Source: Xenopus tropicalis (Eukaryota > Chordata > Amphibia > Anura > Pipidae). Taken from it: 64,000 nt of DNA. The DNA is taken from positions 142,167,545 through 142,231,544 of the forward strand of contig NC_030680.2 in the NCBI RefSeq assembly GCF_000004195.4, in the 5' to 3' direction. The number at the start of each line of letters is the position of its first letter. The first letter of the stretch is position 1. A program made the translations under genes and the position numbers. The notes under the pieces were generated by a model that was not told where the DNA came from, ran no database searches, and saw only the letters and a program-made list of their open reading frames with translations. This document shows positions 33,731-45,636 of this stretch, piece by piece.

Positions 33731-35090
33731 TAATATCCTTATCATTTACGTGATATAATATAACTCATACTGTATAACTCAGCCTGCAGCCTTGTGCCTT
33801 TCTATGGGCACAGAACCCCTCAGTGACTGCTAATATCCTTATCATTTACAGTAGGGGGTACATTATCCCTTATAATACATGAGTGATACTCAGAGTTCCC
33901 TGTATAACTCAGCCTGCAGCCTTGTGCCTTTCTATGGGCACAGAACCCCTCAGTGACTGCTAATATCCTTATCATTTACAGTAGGGGGTACATTATCCCT
34001 TATAATACATGAGTGATACTCAGAGTTCCCTGTATAACTCAGCCTGCAGCCTTGTGCCTTTATATGGGCACAGAACCCCTCAGTGACTGCTAATATCCTT
34101 ATCATTTACAGTAGGGGGTACATTATCCCTTATAATACATGAGTGATACTCAGAGTTCCCTGTATAACTCAGCCTGCAGCCTTGTGCCTTTATATGGGCA
34201 CAGAACCCCTCAGTGACTGCTAATATCCTTATCATTTACAGTAGGGGGTACATTATCCCTTATAATACATGAGTGATACTCAGAGTTCCCTGTATAACTC
34301 AGCCTGCAGCCTTGTGCCTTTATATGGGCACAGAACCCCTCAGTGACTGCTAATATCCTTATTATTTACAGTAGGGGGTACATTATCCCTTATAATACAT
34401 GAGTGATACTCAGTTCCCTGTATAACTCAGCCTGCAGCCTTGTGCCTTTATATGGGCACAGAACCCCTCAGTGACTGCTAATATCCTTATTATTTACAGT
34501 AGGGGGTACATTATCCCTTATAATACATGAGTGATACTCAGAGTTCCCTGTATAACTCAGCCTGCAGCCTTGTGCCTTTATATGGGCACAGAACCCCTCA
34601 GTGACTGCTAATATCCTTATCATTTACAGTAGGGGGTACATTATCCCTTATAATACATGAGTGATACTCAGAGTTCCCTGTATAACTCAGCCTGCAGCCT
34701 TGTGCCTTTATATGGGCACAGAACCCCTCAGTGACTGCTAATATCCTTATCATTTACAGTAGGGGGTACATTATCCCTTATAATACATGAGTGATACTCA
34801 GAGTTCCCTGTATAACTCAGCCTGCAGCCTTGTGCCTTTATATGGGGGGCACAGAACCCCTCAGTGACTGCTAATATCCTTATCATTTACAGTAGGGGGT
34901 ACAGTATCCCTTATAATACATGAGTGATACTCAGAGTTCCCTGTATAACTCAGCCTGCAGCCTTGTGCCTTTATATGGGCACAGAACCCCTCAGTGACTG
35001 CTAATATCCTTATCATTTACAGTAGGGGGTACATTATCCCTTATAATACATGAGTGATACTCAGAGTTCCCTGTATAACTCAGCCTGATA
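33731..35090 (+). repeat. 130-bp satellite array, about 10.5 copies
   Basis: TAATATCCTTATCATTTACA begins units at 33831, 33961, 34091, 34221, 34351, 34479, 34609, 34739, 34872 and 35002. Steps of 128 and 133 reflect a 2-bp loss (CAG missing AG) and a 3-bp gain of G. The first unit is shortened. The array is bounded on both sides by (ATCT)n. Confidence 0.97.
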
Positions 35091-35092
35091 GC

Positions 35093-35114
35093 CTCATCTA
35101 TCTATCTATCTATC

Positions 35115-35146
<32 letters not shown>

Positions 35147-35153
35147 GTCTATC
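35093..35153 (+). repeat. (ATCT)n microsatellite
   Basis: Second ATCT run, directly after the last satellite unit (CAGCCTGATAGCCTC then ATCT repeats). Confidence 0.95.
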
Positions 35154-35584
35154 ATCAGGTATCTAATACTGCACAGAATGCTATAGAGCATAGTCACAGA
35201 GTGCTGGGGCAAGCAGTGAGTTAATCCTGAGCGTGGATGCATGGGGGTCAGTGACAGAGATCACAAACAGTTACATGAAAAGGCAATGTAACGCTGCAAA
35301 AAAGTCACGATTTCCATATCTCCCAGGATATCTATGAAAGGCAGTGAATTTCAGAGGCAGAAGACGGCGGCTCCTGTAAGGCAGTCACCTCTCCGCAGGC
35401 AGGGGCCGAAGCTTTGGTCTCTGCTCTCTCTGCTGTTTGAGTAATTAATTTTAATTAATGTGGTGTGATACCATTTGCTATTGGCTGAATGTTCCTCGGA
35501 GCTCGGCTGAGTCCCATACACTGAGTGTTGCATTACCCAGTCTGTTCTGCCTGCAGTTATTTGCCCCATGAGGTCCTTTGTTTC
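35154..35584. other. Non-coding DNA
   Basis: Nothing recognised. Confidence 0.45.
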
Positions 35585-35785
35585 AGGGTGAAGACACACA
35601 GAGCTACTAGTAGCAGCTACTTGTTATGGCTACTAAAATAGACAATGCTGATCATTTACTGATAATTGTCTCTATGTGTGTTTTAGCAGAGGCAATTCTC
35701 AGTATTGTCTATGGCAGGGGATTTTCTGGTATTTAGTATCCGTGACAAGTAGCTGCTATTAAGTTGCTCTGTGTGTCTTCACCCT
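35585..35785. mobile_element. Foldback MITE, AGGGTGAAGACACAC family, both ends intact
   Basis: Left AGGGTGAAGACACACAGAGC and right CTGTGTGTCTTCACCCT are perfect inverses over at least 16 bp. Arms of about 60 bp fold with AGTAGCAGCTACTTG pairing. It is the best-preserved copy of the family here. The immediate flanks TTC and TAG are not a duplication. Confidence 0.88.
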
Positions 35786-35787
35786 TA

Positions 35788-36658
35788 GCCCCCAACTGCC
35801 TGGGATGTACTACTGTTGCAACACAATGGCGACAAAGCTAATGTGGCCTCCCATAGACTTGCCATATTGGCCTATGGGAGCATGAGGGGTTTCCAGGGTT
35901 ACAGGTGTGGCATTGGCCAAATGTGACAATACCCCGGCGCTAGGATACTATTGGCCCCATTGCCCCTTTAGAGAATCTGCCCAACTCCCAGACAGCTGAG
36001 CAACCTGGAGAGGCAAGAGATATGCCCAATGGGACCTTCCAGCCTTACTGTACGTTGCTCCTTATTCAGCAAAGTGCAAATCCCTGGCATTCAGGGAGGT
36101 GGTCAATTATATGAAACTTAGATTGTAAGCTCTGCGGGTCGGTATGCTTGCATCCCTGTCTAACGAGCATCGTTACGGCTCTGCCAGTTCTCATTCAGGG
36201 AGGCTTTTCCCTTCCTAGAGCTCAGCGATGAAGGTTGAGATGTTGCCCAGGGGAACCAAGGGACGAGTTCTGACCAAACCCGGCGGCTGTATAATAAACA
36301 GGCTGTTTGTGCCGCTAAATGTCCAGTAAACAACACGGTTATTTGCACGTTAATGAGGCCCCAGAGACGCCAAGGTGTCCCTCCAGGCTCCATTCTGCAT
36401 ATTCTGGCTTCCCCCCCCCCATACAGAGACGCCTCAGTGCCGCCATTTGTATTGGGAGATTACAGTCAACTTTACAAAGGAGGGGGGTCCCCATATAAAG
36501 CCCCTTTTCAGGAATATTATTCTCCACTAATTCTGAACTGAAGGAAAAAGTAGGGTCACTGATGGCGGAGAAAATAACGGCTGCATCTGGCGCATTGGCC
36601 GCTGATTGGAACCCCAAATAGCCCATATTTTCCCCCCAGGAGACACAGTAAAAGGAAG
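35788..36658. other. Unique-looking non-coding DNA
   Basis: A 118-residue minus frame (36339-36695) has no recognisable motif. Retained CpG around 36150-36330. Confidence 0.4.
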
Positions 36659-36660
36659 CT

Positions 36661-37186
36661 TTAAAGGACAAGTAAACCCTACATTTTCTTACCATGTATA
36701 AAGGTTGGACACATTATTTGTTAGAGAAGGAGAAGGAATTGATTATGGGGGATGCTGCAGCCCCACTATTAACCTTTAGGTTTACTTTTAATATGTTATA
36801 GAATGGCCTATTCTCAACAACTTTTCAATTGGTCTTCATTTTTTATAGTTTTTGAATTATATGCCTCTTTAGCTTTTAAATGGGAGGGTCACTGACCCCA
36901 GCAGAAAAAACAAACTATTGCTCTGTGAGGCTACAGTTCTATTGTTACTTTTTATTCCTTATCTTTCTATTTAGGCCCTCCTCCATTCATATTTCTGTCT
37001 CTCTTTCAAACCATCATCTGGTTGCTAAGTTAAACTGGAAGCTAGCAACCAGATAGCTGCTGACATTCCCAGCTTGAGTGCTGCTGAACCAAAAGCTAAT
37101 TAATCCAAAAACCTTAAATGATCAAAAATGAAGACCAATTGCAAATTGTCTCGGAATAGCACTCTCTACATTATACTAAAGTTACC
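36661..37186 (+). repeat. T2-like MITE
   Basis: Starts TTAAAGGACAAGTAAACCCT and contains CTTTTCAATTGGTCTTCATT, GCTCTGTGAGGCTACAGTTC and CAATTGCAAATTGTCTCGGA, shared in inverse with 23309-23757. The right end is truncated after CATTATACTAAAGTTA. Confidence 0.75.
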
Positions 37187-37545
37187 CGGCTTAGTATTTG
37201 CTTCCCCCCCAGAAGCGGAGGGCGGCCATGTTTGTGTCCCCTCGCCAGGCGCAGAGTTAAGGTCACCCTGAGGAAATGAGTGAAATAATAATACGAATGT
37301 GAGGCGGGAGATGAGTGGAAATTCGCCGTTTGCTGAAGGAGACACACAGTTTACTCTATTCCGTGTATTTCCAGTACAAAGAGAGCGGCTCCCAAGTGGC
37401 AGCTCAGATTCACGTCTGAAGTGCAAATATTCCAAAAGTATATACGGCCCCACGTCCCACCTCACATGCACCGCCGCTCCTTTGTTTTACTTACCCTTAA
37501 GGGCCGAGGCGCTCTGTATCTCCTGGCGCAGTCTGCAGCTTCCTA
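37187..37545. other. Unique-looking non-coding DNA
   Basis: Retained CpG; no exon recognised. It abuts the 13-bp minisatellite. Confidence 0.4.
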
Positions 37546-38218
37546 CCCCCTGTATAACTGCCCTGTATAACTGCCCTGTATATCTGCCCTGTATAACTGC
37601 CCTGTATAACTGCCCTGTATATCTGCCCTGTATAGCTGCCCTGTATAACTGCCCTGTATAACTGCCCTGTATATCTGCCCTGTATAACTGCCCTGTATAT
37701 CTGCCCTGTATAACTGCCCTGTATAACTGCCCTGTATATCTGCCCTGTATAACTGCCCTGTATAACTGCCCTGTATAACTGCCCCTGTATATCTGCCCTG
37801 TATATCTGCCCTGTATAACTGCCCTGTATAACTGCCCTGTATATCTGCCCTGTATAACTGCCCTGTATATCTGCCCTGTATAACTGCCCTGTATAACTGC
37901 CCTGTATATCTGCCCTGTATAACTGCCCTGTATAGCTGCCCTGTATAACTGCCCTGTATAACTGCCCTGTATAACTGCCCTGTATAACTGCCCTGTATAA
38001 CTGCCCTGTATATCTGCCCTGTATAACTGCCCTGTATAACTGCCCTGTATAACTGCCCTGTATATCTGCCCTGTATAACTGCCCTGTATAACTGCCCTGT
38101 ATATCTGCCCTGTATAGCTGCCCTGTATAACTGCCCTGTATATCTGCCCTGTATAACTGCCCTGTATATCTGCCCTGTATAACTGCCCTGTATATCTGCC
38201 CTGTATAACTGCCCTGTA
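37546..38218 (+). repeat. 13-bp minisatellite, about 52 copies
   Basis: Unit CCCTGTATAWCTG with variants TAAC, TATC and rare TAGC; one unit has an extra C near 37782. Because 13 is not a multiple of 3 and no unit creates stops on the minus strand, all minus frames stay open (245 and 246 residues). These are artefacts. The array runs straight into the damaged left end of the Xmix-like element. Confidence 0.97.
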
Positions 38219-38220
38219 TA

Positions 38221-38850
38221 AAAATACTCGGGACCAAGGGTATTCTGGATAAGGGGTCTATCCGTAATTTGGATCTCCATAGCTTAAGTCTACTAAAAAA
38301 ATCAATAAAACATTAATTAAACCCAATAGGATTGTTTTGCCTCCAATAAGGGGTAATTATATCTTAGTTGGGATCAAGTACAGGTACTGTTTTATTATTA
38401 CAGAGAAAAGGGAATCATTTAACCATTAAATAAACCCAATAGGACTGTTCTGTCCCCAATAAGGGGTAATTATATCTTAGTTGGGATCAAGTACAGGTAC
38501 TGTTTTATTATTACAGAGAAAAGGGAATCATTTAACCATTAAATAAACCCAATAGGGCTGTTCTGCCCCCAATAAGGGGTAATTATATCTTAGTTGGGAT
38601 CAAGTACAGGTACTGTTTTATTATTACAGAGAAAAGGGAATCATTTAACCATTAAATAAACCCAATAGGGCTGTTCTGCCCCAATAAGGGGTAATTATAT
38701 CTTAGTTGGGATCAAGTACAGGTACTGTTTTATTATTACAGAGAAAAAGGAAATCAGTTTAAAAATTCAGAATTATTTGATTAAAATTGAGTCTATGGGA
38801 GACAGGCTTTCCGTAATTCGGAGCTTTCTGGATAAGAGATCCCATACCTG
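38221..38850 (+). mobile_element. Xmix-like MITE, left terminus replaced by minisatellite, 4 Xstir-like units
   Basis: GATCAAGTACAGG at 38372, 38485, 38598 and 38710 gives steps of 113, 113 and 112. The right end GGATAAGAGATCCCATACCTG is intact, but the left CAGGTATGGGACC terminus is missing: the sequence passes from the 13-bp repeat into ACTCGGGACCAAGGGTATTC. Two further 13-bp units follow the right end. Confidence 0.9.
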
Positions 38851-38867
38851 TATAACTGCCCTGTATA

Positions 38868-41142
38868 TCTGCTACTATAGGCACCATCTCTCCCTACTAT
38901 ACCTGCTATCCCACAGCCCCAGTCCCTTCCCAGAGGTTATTATCCCCCCACTGCTACTATAGGCACCATCTCTCCCTACTATACCTGCTATCCCACAGCC
39001 CCAGTCCCTTCCCAGAGGCTATTATCCCCCCACTGCTACTATAGGCACCATCTCTCCCTACTATACCTGCTATCCCACAGCCCCTGTCCCTTCCCAGAGG
39101 CTATTATGCCCCCACTGCTACTATAGGCACCATCTCTCCCTACTATACCTGCTATCCCACAGCCCCAGTCCCTTCCCAGAGGCTATTATCCCCACTGCTA
39201 CTATAGGCACCATCTCTCCCTACTATACCTGCTATCCCACAGCCCCAGTCCCTTCCCAGAGGCTATTATCCCCCCACTGCTACTATAGGCACCATCTCTC
39301 CCTACTATACCTGCTATCCCACAGCCCCAGTCCCTTCCCAGAGGCTATTATCCCCCCACTGTTACTATAGGCACCATCTCTCCCTACTATACCTGCTATC
39401 CCACAGCCCCAGTCCCTTCCCAGAGGCTATTATCCCCCACTGCTACTATAGGCACCATCTCTCCCTACTATACCTGCTATCCCACAGCCCCTGTCCCTTC
39501 CCAGAGGCTATTATGCCCCCACTGCTACTATAGGCACCATCTCTCCCTACAATACCTGCTATCCCACAGCCCCAGTCCCTTCCCAGAGGCTATTATCCCC
39601 CCACTGCTACTATAGGCACCATCTCTCCCTACTATACCTGCTATCCCACAGCCCCAGTCCCTTCCCAGAGGCTATTATCCCCCCACTGCTACTATAGGCA
39701 CCATCTCTCCCTACTATACCTGCTATCCCACAGCCCCAGTCCCTTCCCAGAGGCTATTATGCCCCCACTGCTACTATAGGCACCATCTCTCCCTACTATA
39801 CCTGCTATCCCACAGCCCCTGTCCCTTCCCAGAGGCTATTATGCCCCCACTGCTACTATAGGCACCATCTCTCCCTACAATACCTGCTATCCCACAGCCC
39901 CTGTCCCTTCCCAGAGGCTATTATCCCCCCACTGCTACTATAGGCACCATCTCTCCCTACTATACCTGCTATCCCACAGCCCCAGTCCCTTCCCAGAGGC
40001 TATTATCCCCCACTGCTACTATAGGCACCATCTCTCCCTACTATACCTGCTATCCCACAGCCCCAGTCCCTTCCCAGAGGCTATTATCCCCCCACTGCTA
40101 CTATAGGCACCATCTCTCCCTACTATACCTGCTATCCCACAGCCCCAGTCCCTTCCCAGAGGCTATTATCCCCCACTGCTACTATAGGCACCATCTCTCC
40201 CTACTATACCTGCTATCCCACAGCCCCAGTCCCTTCCCAGAGGCTATTATCCCCCCACTGTTACTATAGGCACCATCTCTCCCTACTATACCTGCTATCC
40301 CACAGCCCCAGTCCCTTCCCAGAGGCTATTATCCCCCCACTGCTACTATAGGCACCATCTCTCCCTACTATACCTGCTATCCCACAGCCCCTGTCCCTTC
40401 CCAGAGGCTATTATGCCCCCACTGCTACTATAGGCACCATCTCTCCCTACAATACCTGCTATCCCACAGCCCCTGTCCCTTCCCAGAGGCTATTATCCCC
40501 CCACTGCTACTATAGGCACCATCTCTCCCTACTATACCTGCTATCCCACAGCCCCAGTCCCTTCCCAGAGGCTATTATCCCCCACTGCTACTATAGGCAC
40601 CATCTCTCCCTACTATACCTGCTATCCCACAGCCCCAGTCCCTTCCCAGAGGCTATTATCCCCCCACTGCTACTATAGGCACCATCTCTCCCTACTATAC
40701 CTGCTATCCCACAGCCCCAGTCCCTTCCCAGAGGCTATTATCCCACTGCTACTATAGGCACCATCTCTCCCTACTATACCTGCTATCCCACAGCCCCAGT
40801 CCCTTCCCAGAGGCTATTATCCCCCACTGCTACTATAGGCACCATCTCTCCCTACTATACCTGCTATCCCACAGCCCCAGTCCCTTCCCAGAGGCTATTA
40901 TCCCCCCACTGCTACTAAAGGCACCATCTCTCCCTACTATACCTGCTATCCCACAGCCCCAGTCCCTTCCCAGAGGCTATTATCCCCCCCACTGCTACTA
41001 TAGGCACCATCTCTCCCTACTATACCTGCTATCCCACAGCCCCAGTCCCTTCCCAGAGGCTATTATCCCACTGCTACTATAGGCACCATCTCTCCCTACT
41101 ATACCTGCTATCCCACAGCCCCAGTCCCTTCCCAGAGGCTAT
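38868..41142 (+). repeat. 80-82-bp minisatellite, about 28 copies
   Basis: Unit: CTGCTACTATAGGCACCATC then TCTCCCTACTATACCTGC, TATCCCACAGCCCC, AGTCCCTTCCCAGAGGCTAT and TATCC(C)nA. Length varies with the C-run. Variants (AGTCCC/TGTCCC, ACTATACC/ACAATACC, TATCC/TATGCC) recur in blocks, indicating multi-unit duplications. Confidence 0.97.
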
Positions 41143-42765
41143 AAGTCCTTCTGTGCTGCCTGCACACACAGGAGACAAATTAATAGTATGGTATGATAAC
41201 ATTAACTTGCCATTTCACTGGATGAAGTGGGTAGTGACTAATGCCATGAATACCAGAATTACTGTCACATGTGAAATAAAAATACGCTGACAAAGCCATT
41301 GAGACACCACGGTATTTGCAATACTGCTCATGCAGAGAGGCAAGCCGGTTGCGGTCAGCAATTTTTTTAAAGTGGGAAAAACTCTTATACAGCAAAAAAC
41401 TGCAGCAAAGGACACACTGACAGCGGAACAGGCATCGCCCTCCCAAAGTCACCAACACTTTGCCCTGAAACAACAACAAAGAAGCAGAATCATTTATTAA
41501 ATCGTTATGGTAGGGTGCTGCTTGTGGGAAGAGAGGGGTTACTTATTTAAGTAGCAAAAAAACCCACAATGCTTTGCAGGTTACTGATTCCATCTTTATC
41601 ATATCATAAGTATTCTTTCTTTCTGCGTATGCCTTTAGATTAAAGCAATAAGACAAAAAACAACAACAAAAAACCCCCAGCAAGAACAAAATTTTAATTC
41701 AAGGCCACCTCTGTGATTTTCAAAAAGAAAAAGTCATTCTGTACAGCAGTGCATTATCAGCAGTGGCCACAAGGTGGCACACTTGGCACACTGAAAAGCT
41801 GAACTGTTGCCTCAGCGCAACTAGATTCTTATGACTTTATTAGTGGGGGAAACATTTTGCATCAGATTTAGATAGGTGTATTGTATGGAATTCATGCAGG
41901 AAAACATGATATACCGTGCTAGCCAGTCAAAATGTTACAGGGTAACTCTTTGAAATAAAAAATAACAAGGGCCGGTGCCAGGGTCGGACTGTAACAATGA
42001 TTAACTATAAGTATCATCAGAACTGCCCTATGAAAATCCAGCAATGGTTTCACAATGCTATGATTGGCTCCCCTGGGTAATGGGTGGGTCCCGCACACCC
42101 CAGTCCGACCCAGGCTGGGGTCCATCGGGGTTTTTCCTAGTGTCCTGCCGGCCCAGTCAAACCTTGCCCTATAATATATAGACACTTAAATAGACAACAT
42201 TATCGTTACATAGTAGTAAGGGTTAAACAAAGACTTAGTTATTTGCTCCAATAATTTCCCCCTGACTTTTTTGAAGATCCAGAGACACAGGGTGTTATTT
42301 CATGTTTGGGGGTGGTAGGGGGGTACCAACAGAAAGCTTTCTATTGGAGAACTTATATATATATAAATTAAAAATAATAATATATAGAGGTTGGTCTGTT
42401 TTTGGGAAGGCTACGCCTGTAAATCCGCACTATGCAGGGGGCAATGTCTCCTTTCATCTGATTTACACACATTTACATTAGAATTTTCTGTTTCGGGTCG
42501 GCTCTTGCTCTTGGCCACAGGTAGGCAGCAGAACCAAACAATTGAGTCTGTAGGTTCCATAGCTGTGAGGATCAGTTATCCGCAGCACCACAAACACACA
42601 CAATGGCAACTTTCCTTAACTGTATTTATGAAACCCTGTCCCCCCCCCCCAAACGCACAGATTCCGACGTTTTCCAGCCCTCCCCTGAGGGACCTTGTAA
42701 TGGTACAACCCGAGAGGCTAATGGTCTTTTTTTCAGCATAAATGACAATGCAACTAATCTGGGAT
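41143..42765. other. Non-coding DNA
   Basis: The region holds the decayed hAT-like copy listed next. Minus frames at 41180-41479 lack recognisable motifs. C-run at 42640-42649. Confidence 0.45.
41979..42166. mobile_element. hAT-like MITE, CAGGGTCGGACTG family, diverged
   Basis: Left CAGGGTCGGACTG; right CCGGCCCAGTCAAACCTTG. An inner CCCCAGTCCGACCCAGG near 42100 suggests a composite of two ends. The flanks GCCGGTGC and CCCTATAA do not match. Confidence 0.6.
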
Positions 42766-43488
42766 TAGCCTTGTGCCTTTATATGGGCACAGAGCCCCTC
42801 AGTGACTGCTAATATCCTTATCATTTACAGTAGGGGGTACATTATCCCTTATAATACAGGAGTGATACTCAGAGTTCCCTGTATAACTCAGCCTGCAGCC
42901 TTGTGCCTTTATATGGGCACAGAACCCCTCAGTGACTGCTAATATCCTTATCATTTACAGTAGGGGGTACATTATCCCTTATAATACATGAGTGATACTC
43001 AGAGTTCCCTGTATAACTCAGCCTGCAGCCTTGTGCCTTTATATGGGCACAGAACCCCTCAGTGACTGCTAATATCCTTATCATTTACAGTAGGGGGTAC
43101 ATTATCCCTTATAATACATGAGTGATACTCAGAGTTCCCTGTATAACTCAGCCTGCAGCCTTGTGCCTTTATATGGGCACAGAACCCCTCAGTGACTGCT
43201 AATATCCTTATCATTTACAGTAGGGGGTACATTATCCCTTATAATACAGGAGTGATACTCAGAGTTCCCTGTATAACTCAGCCTGCAGCCTTGTGCCTTT
43301 ATATGGGCACAGAACCCCTCAGTGACTGCTAATATCCTTATCATTTACAGTAGGGGGTACATTATACCTTATAATACATGAGTGATACTCAGAGTTCCCT
43401 GTATAATTCAGCCTGCAGCCTTGTGCCTTTATATGGGCACAGAACCCCTCAGTGACTGCTAATATCCTTATCATTTACAGTAGGGGGT
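42766..43488 (+). repeat. 130-bp satellite array, second locus, about 5.5 copies
   Basis: Same unit as at 33731-35090; TAATATCCTTATC at 42810, 42940, 43070, 43200, 43330 and 43460, exactly 130 bp apart. It starts and stops mid-unit (CCTTGTGCC... and ...AGTAGGGGGTAA). Confidence 0.97.
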
Positions 43489-43808
43489 AAGTTCTATTAT
43501 ACTTATGTGCATAAATAAAAGACTTACAGGCTGTACATCAATACCAGATTGTATATTAAGCTCTTTGATACATAGATCCCATAGGTTTAGTAAGATGTAT
43601 ATCAGATCTCATCAGCTTCAGACACTTTCCTCCATCTTTTGTTCTCCCCTATTCTTGCTTTTGTCTGTAGAACAATAGTTTGTTTATAGTCGAATAATCA
43701 GATCTTTGATTTATTTCTGTTTTTGTCCTGTTGTTTTCCTTATAATGCACTTCCAGTGCATTCAGGTTTGTAGCTCACTTTTCTAATAAATTAAATGAAA
43801 ACACGTCA
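43489..43808. other. Non-coding DNA between two arrays
   Basis: AT-rich; nothing recognised. Confidence 0.5.
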
Positions 43809-44506
43809 GTGTCTCTGCCCCTATATAGTAGGTACCTACCTAGTGCTACCAACCCCTATTTCTGTAGGGGAATGAGAGCAGGGCATGCAGTAACCCTTCC
43901 AACACTTTCCCCTGTCTCTGCCCCTATATATTAGGTACCTACCTAGTGCTACCAACCCCTATTTCTGTAGGGAAATGAGAGCAGGGCAGGCAGTAACCCT
44001 TCCAACACTTTCCCCTGTCTCTGCCCCTATATATTAGGTACCTACCTAGTGCTACCAACCCCTATTTCTGTAGGGAAATGAGAGCAGGGCAGGCAGTAAC
44101 CCTTCCAACACTTTCCCCCTGTCTCTGCCCCTATATATTAGGTACCTACCTAGTGCTACCAACCCCTATTTCTGTAGGGAAATGAGAGCAGGGCAGGCAG
44201 TAACCCTTCCAACACTTTCCCCTGTCTCTGCCCCTATATATTAGGTACCTACCTAGTGCTACCAACCCCTATTTCTGTAGGGAAATGAGAGCAGGGCAGG
44301 CAGTAACCCTTCCAACACTTTCCCCTGTCTCTGCCCCTATATATTAGGTGCCTACCTAGTGCTACCAACCCCTATTTCTGTAGGGAAATGAGAGCAGGGC
44401 AGGCAGTAACCCTTCCAACACTTTCCCCTGTCTCTGCCCCTATATATTAGGTGCCTACCTAGTGCTACCAACCCCTATTTCTGTAGGGAAATGAGAGCAG
44501 GGCAGG
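43809..44506 (+). repeat. 103-bp tandem repeat, about 6.8 copies
   Basis: CCTGTCTCTGCCCCTATATA recurs every 103 or 104 bp (for example 43911 and 44014). Each unit contains TTAGGTACCTACCTAGTGCT and GTAGGGAAATGAGAGCAGGG. Units 6 and 7 share the variant GGTGCCTACC. Confidence 0.95.
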
Positions 44507-45431
44507 CCCCCGTGTCTCTGAGTGCCTGGGGTAAGTGTCCCCAATGCCCTGAAGGCAGGACTGACCCACAGTCACACAGCACGGTGCCAAACATAATCTA
44601 ATTATTGTGGTTTTGACTCTTAGCTAAAATGAAGTATGTGTATGGAAGTATGAAAGTCTGAGTCCAATTAAGCAGTGGCCTAATTAGCACTAAATAGACC
44701 AATAATGCTAATTGGCCCTGCAGAGAGTTGCAGCCAAAGCACCATTAGAGTTTATTTCCCCCTAATTTTGTTTTATGTAACGATGCACCGGCTCTTACCT
44801 GAGTCAGCAAACACCTGCCCGAGCCAAGTCAATAAACCAATCGCAAAGTGTGTGCGGGGGGGGGGGGGGGGGGTGTTGTTTAACCCTGTAGTGACTGCGA
44901 GGCCTGCAAACTGTACAATGAAAAGCTCTCTTGTAATAACAGGCAGGAGTTCTGGGAAAGTCACATGTAAAATTATATTTGAACATTTTTAGGCATTATT
45001 TACACGGTTCAATGCTGATGGTGTTGCTGAACTGTAACTCTACTGTATTTCTGAATCCCATAGCAGCCTGTTAGTCCCTGGGCTTCGAATAGAGGGCGGA
45101 GTTTCTGATTTATAGTCTCCTGTCTTCATGTCTGAGGGTTTTTTCTTTTTAGCCAATTTAATCATTTCTAGATGGCGATGAGTTGGAGTCTCTGAGCTGA
45201 TGAAATATAATTGTGTCTTTCTCAGTTAAATATTGATTTTTACATCTGACCGGACTTGGACAGTCGGCAGAGCTTTTTGTGATGGATTTGGAAGCCAATG
45301 TCTCCGTCCGGCCAAAGCTCCCGGCTGCTTCCCGGCTCTGTCCCAGGCTGCAAACCTCTGGGCACGGCTGGCAGCCATATGTAATCCAGTAGCAAGTCTG
45401 GTACTGCCAGTTTTACTTCACCATCTAAACT
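44507..45431. other. Non-coding DNA with an 18-base G-run
   Basis: 44856-44873 is an uninterrupted run of 18 G. The remainder (about 45000-45420) is unique-looking with some retained CpG. No exon recognised. Confidence 0.5.
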
Positions 45432-45432
45432 A

Positions 45433-45634
45433 AGGATGAAAACACACAGAGCTACTTAGTAGCAGCTACTTGTCACTGCTGCTAAATTCCAGAAAATCCC
45501 CTGCCATAGACAATACTGAGAATTGCCTCTGCTAAAACACATATAGAGACAATTATCAGTAAATGATCAGCATTGTCTATATTTAGTAGCTGTGACAAGT
45601 AGCTGCTACTAGTAGGTCCGTGTGTCTTCACCCT
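45433..45634. mobile_element. Foldback MITE, AGGGTGAAGACACAC family
   Basis: Left AGGATGAAAACACACAGAGC (two changes from consensus); right CGTGTGTCTTCACCCT. Body as in 35585-35785. Confidence 0.85.
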
Positions 45635-45636
45635 AA

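Noticed and set aside
33509..33733. 74-residue frame of SIYL repeats
   Set aside because: Translation of the (ATCT)n microsatellite.
35585..35785. Possible TTA-type duplication for the AGGGTGAAGACACAC family
   Set aside because: Flanks at the four copies (for example TTC/TAG and CTA/AAA) do not agree on a duplication, so I did not assign a superfamily.
37497..38280. Minus-strand open frames of 245 and 246 residues (GQLYRAVIQ-type repeats)
   Set aside because: They are the 13-bp minisatellite read in several frames at once; all minus frames stay open because the unit lacks stops, and the flanks have no gene features.
29385..44506. Regular repeats that might suggest a CRISPR array
   Set aside because: Units are directly contiguous with no unique spacers, unit sizes are 82-135 bp, and the genome is a vertebrate.
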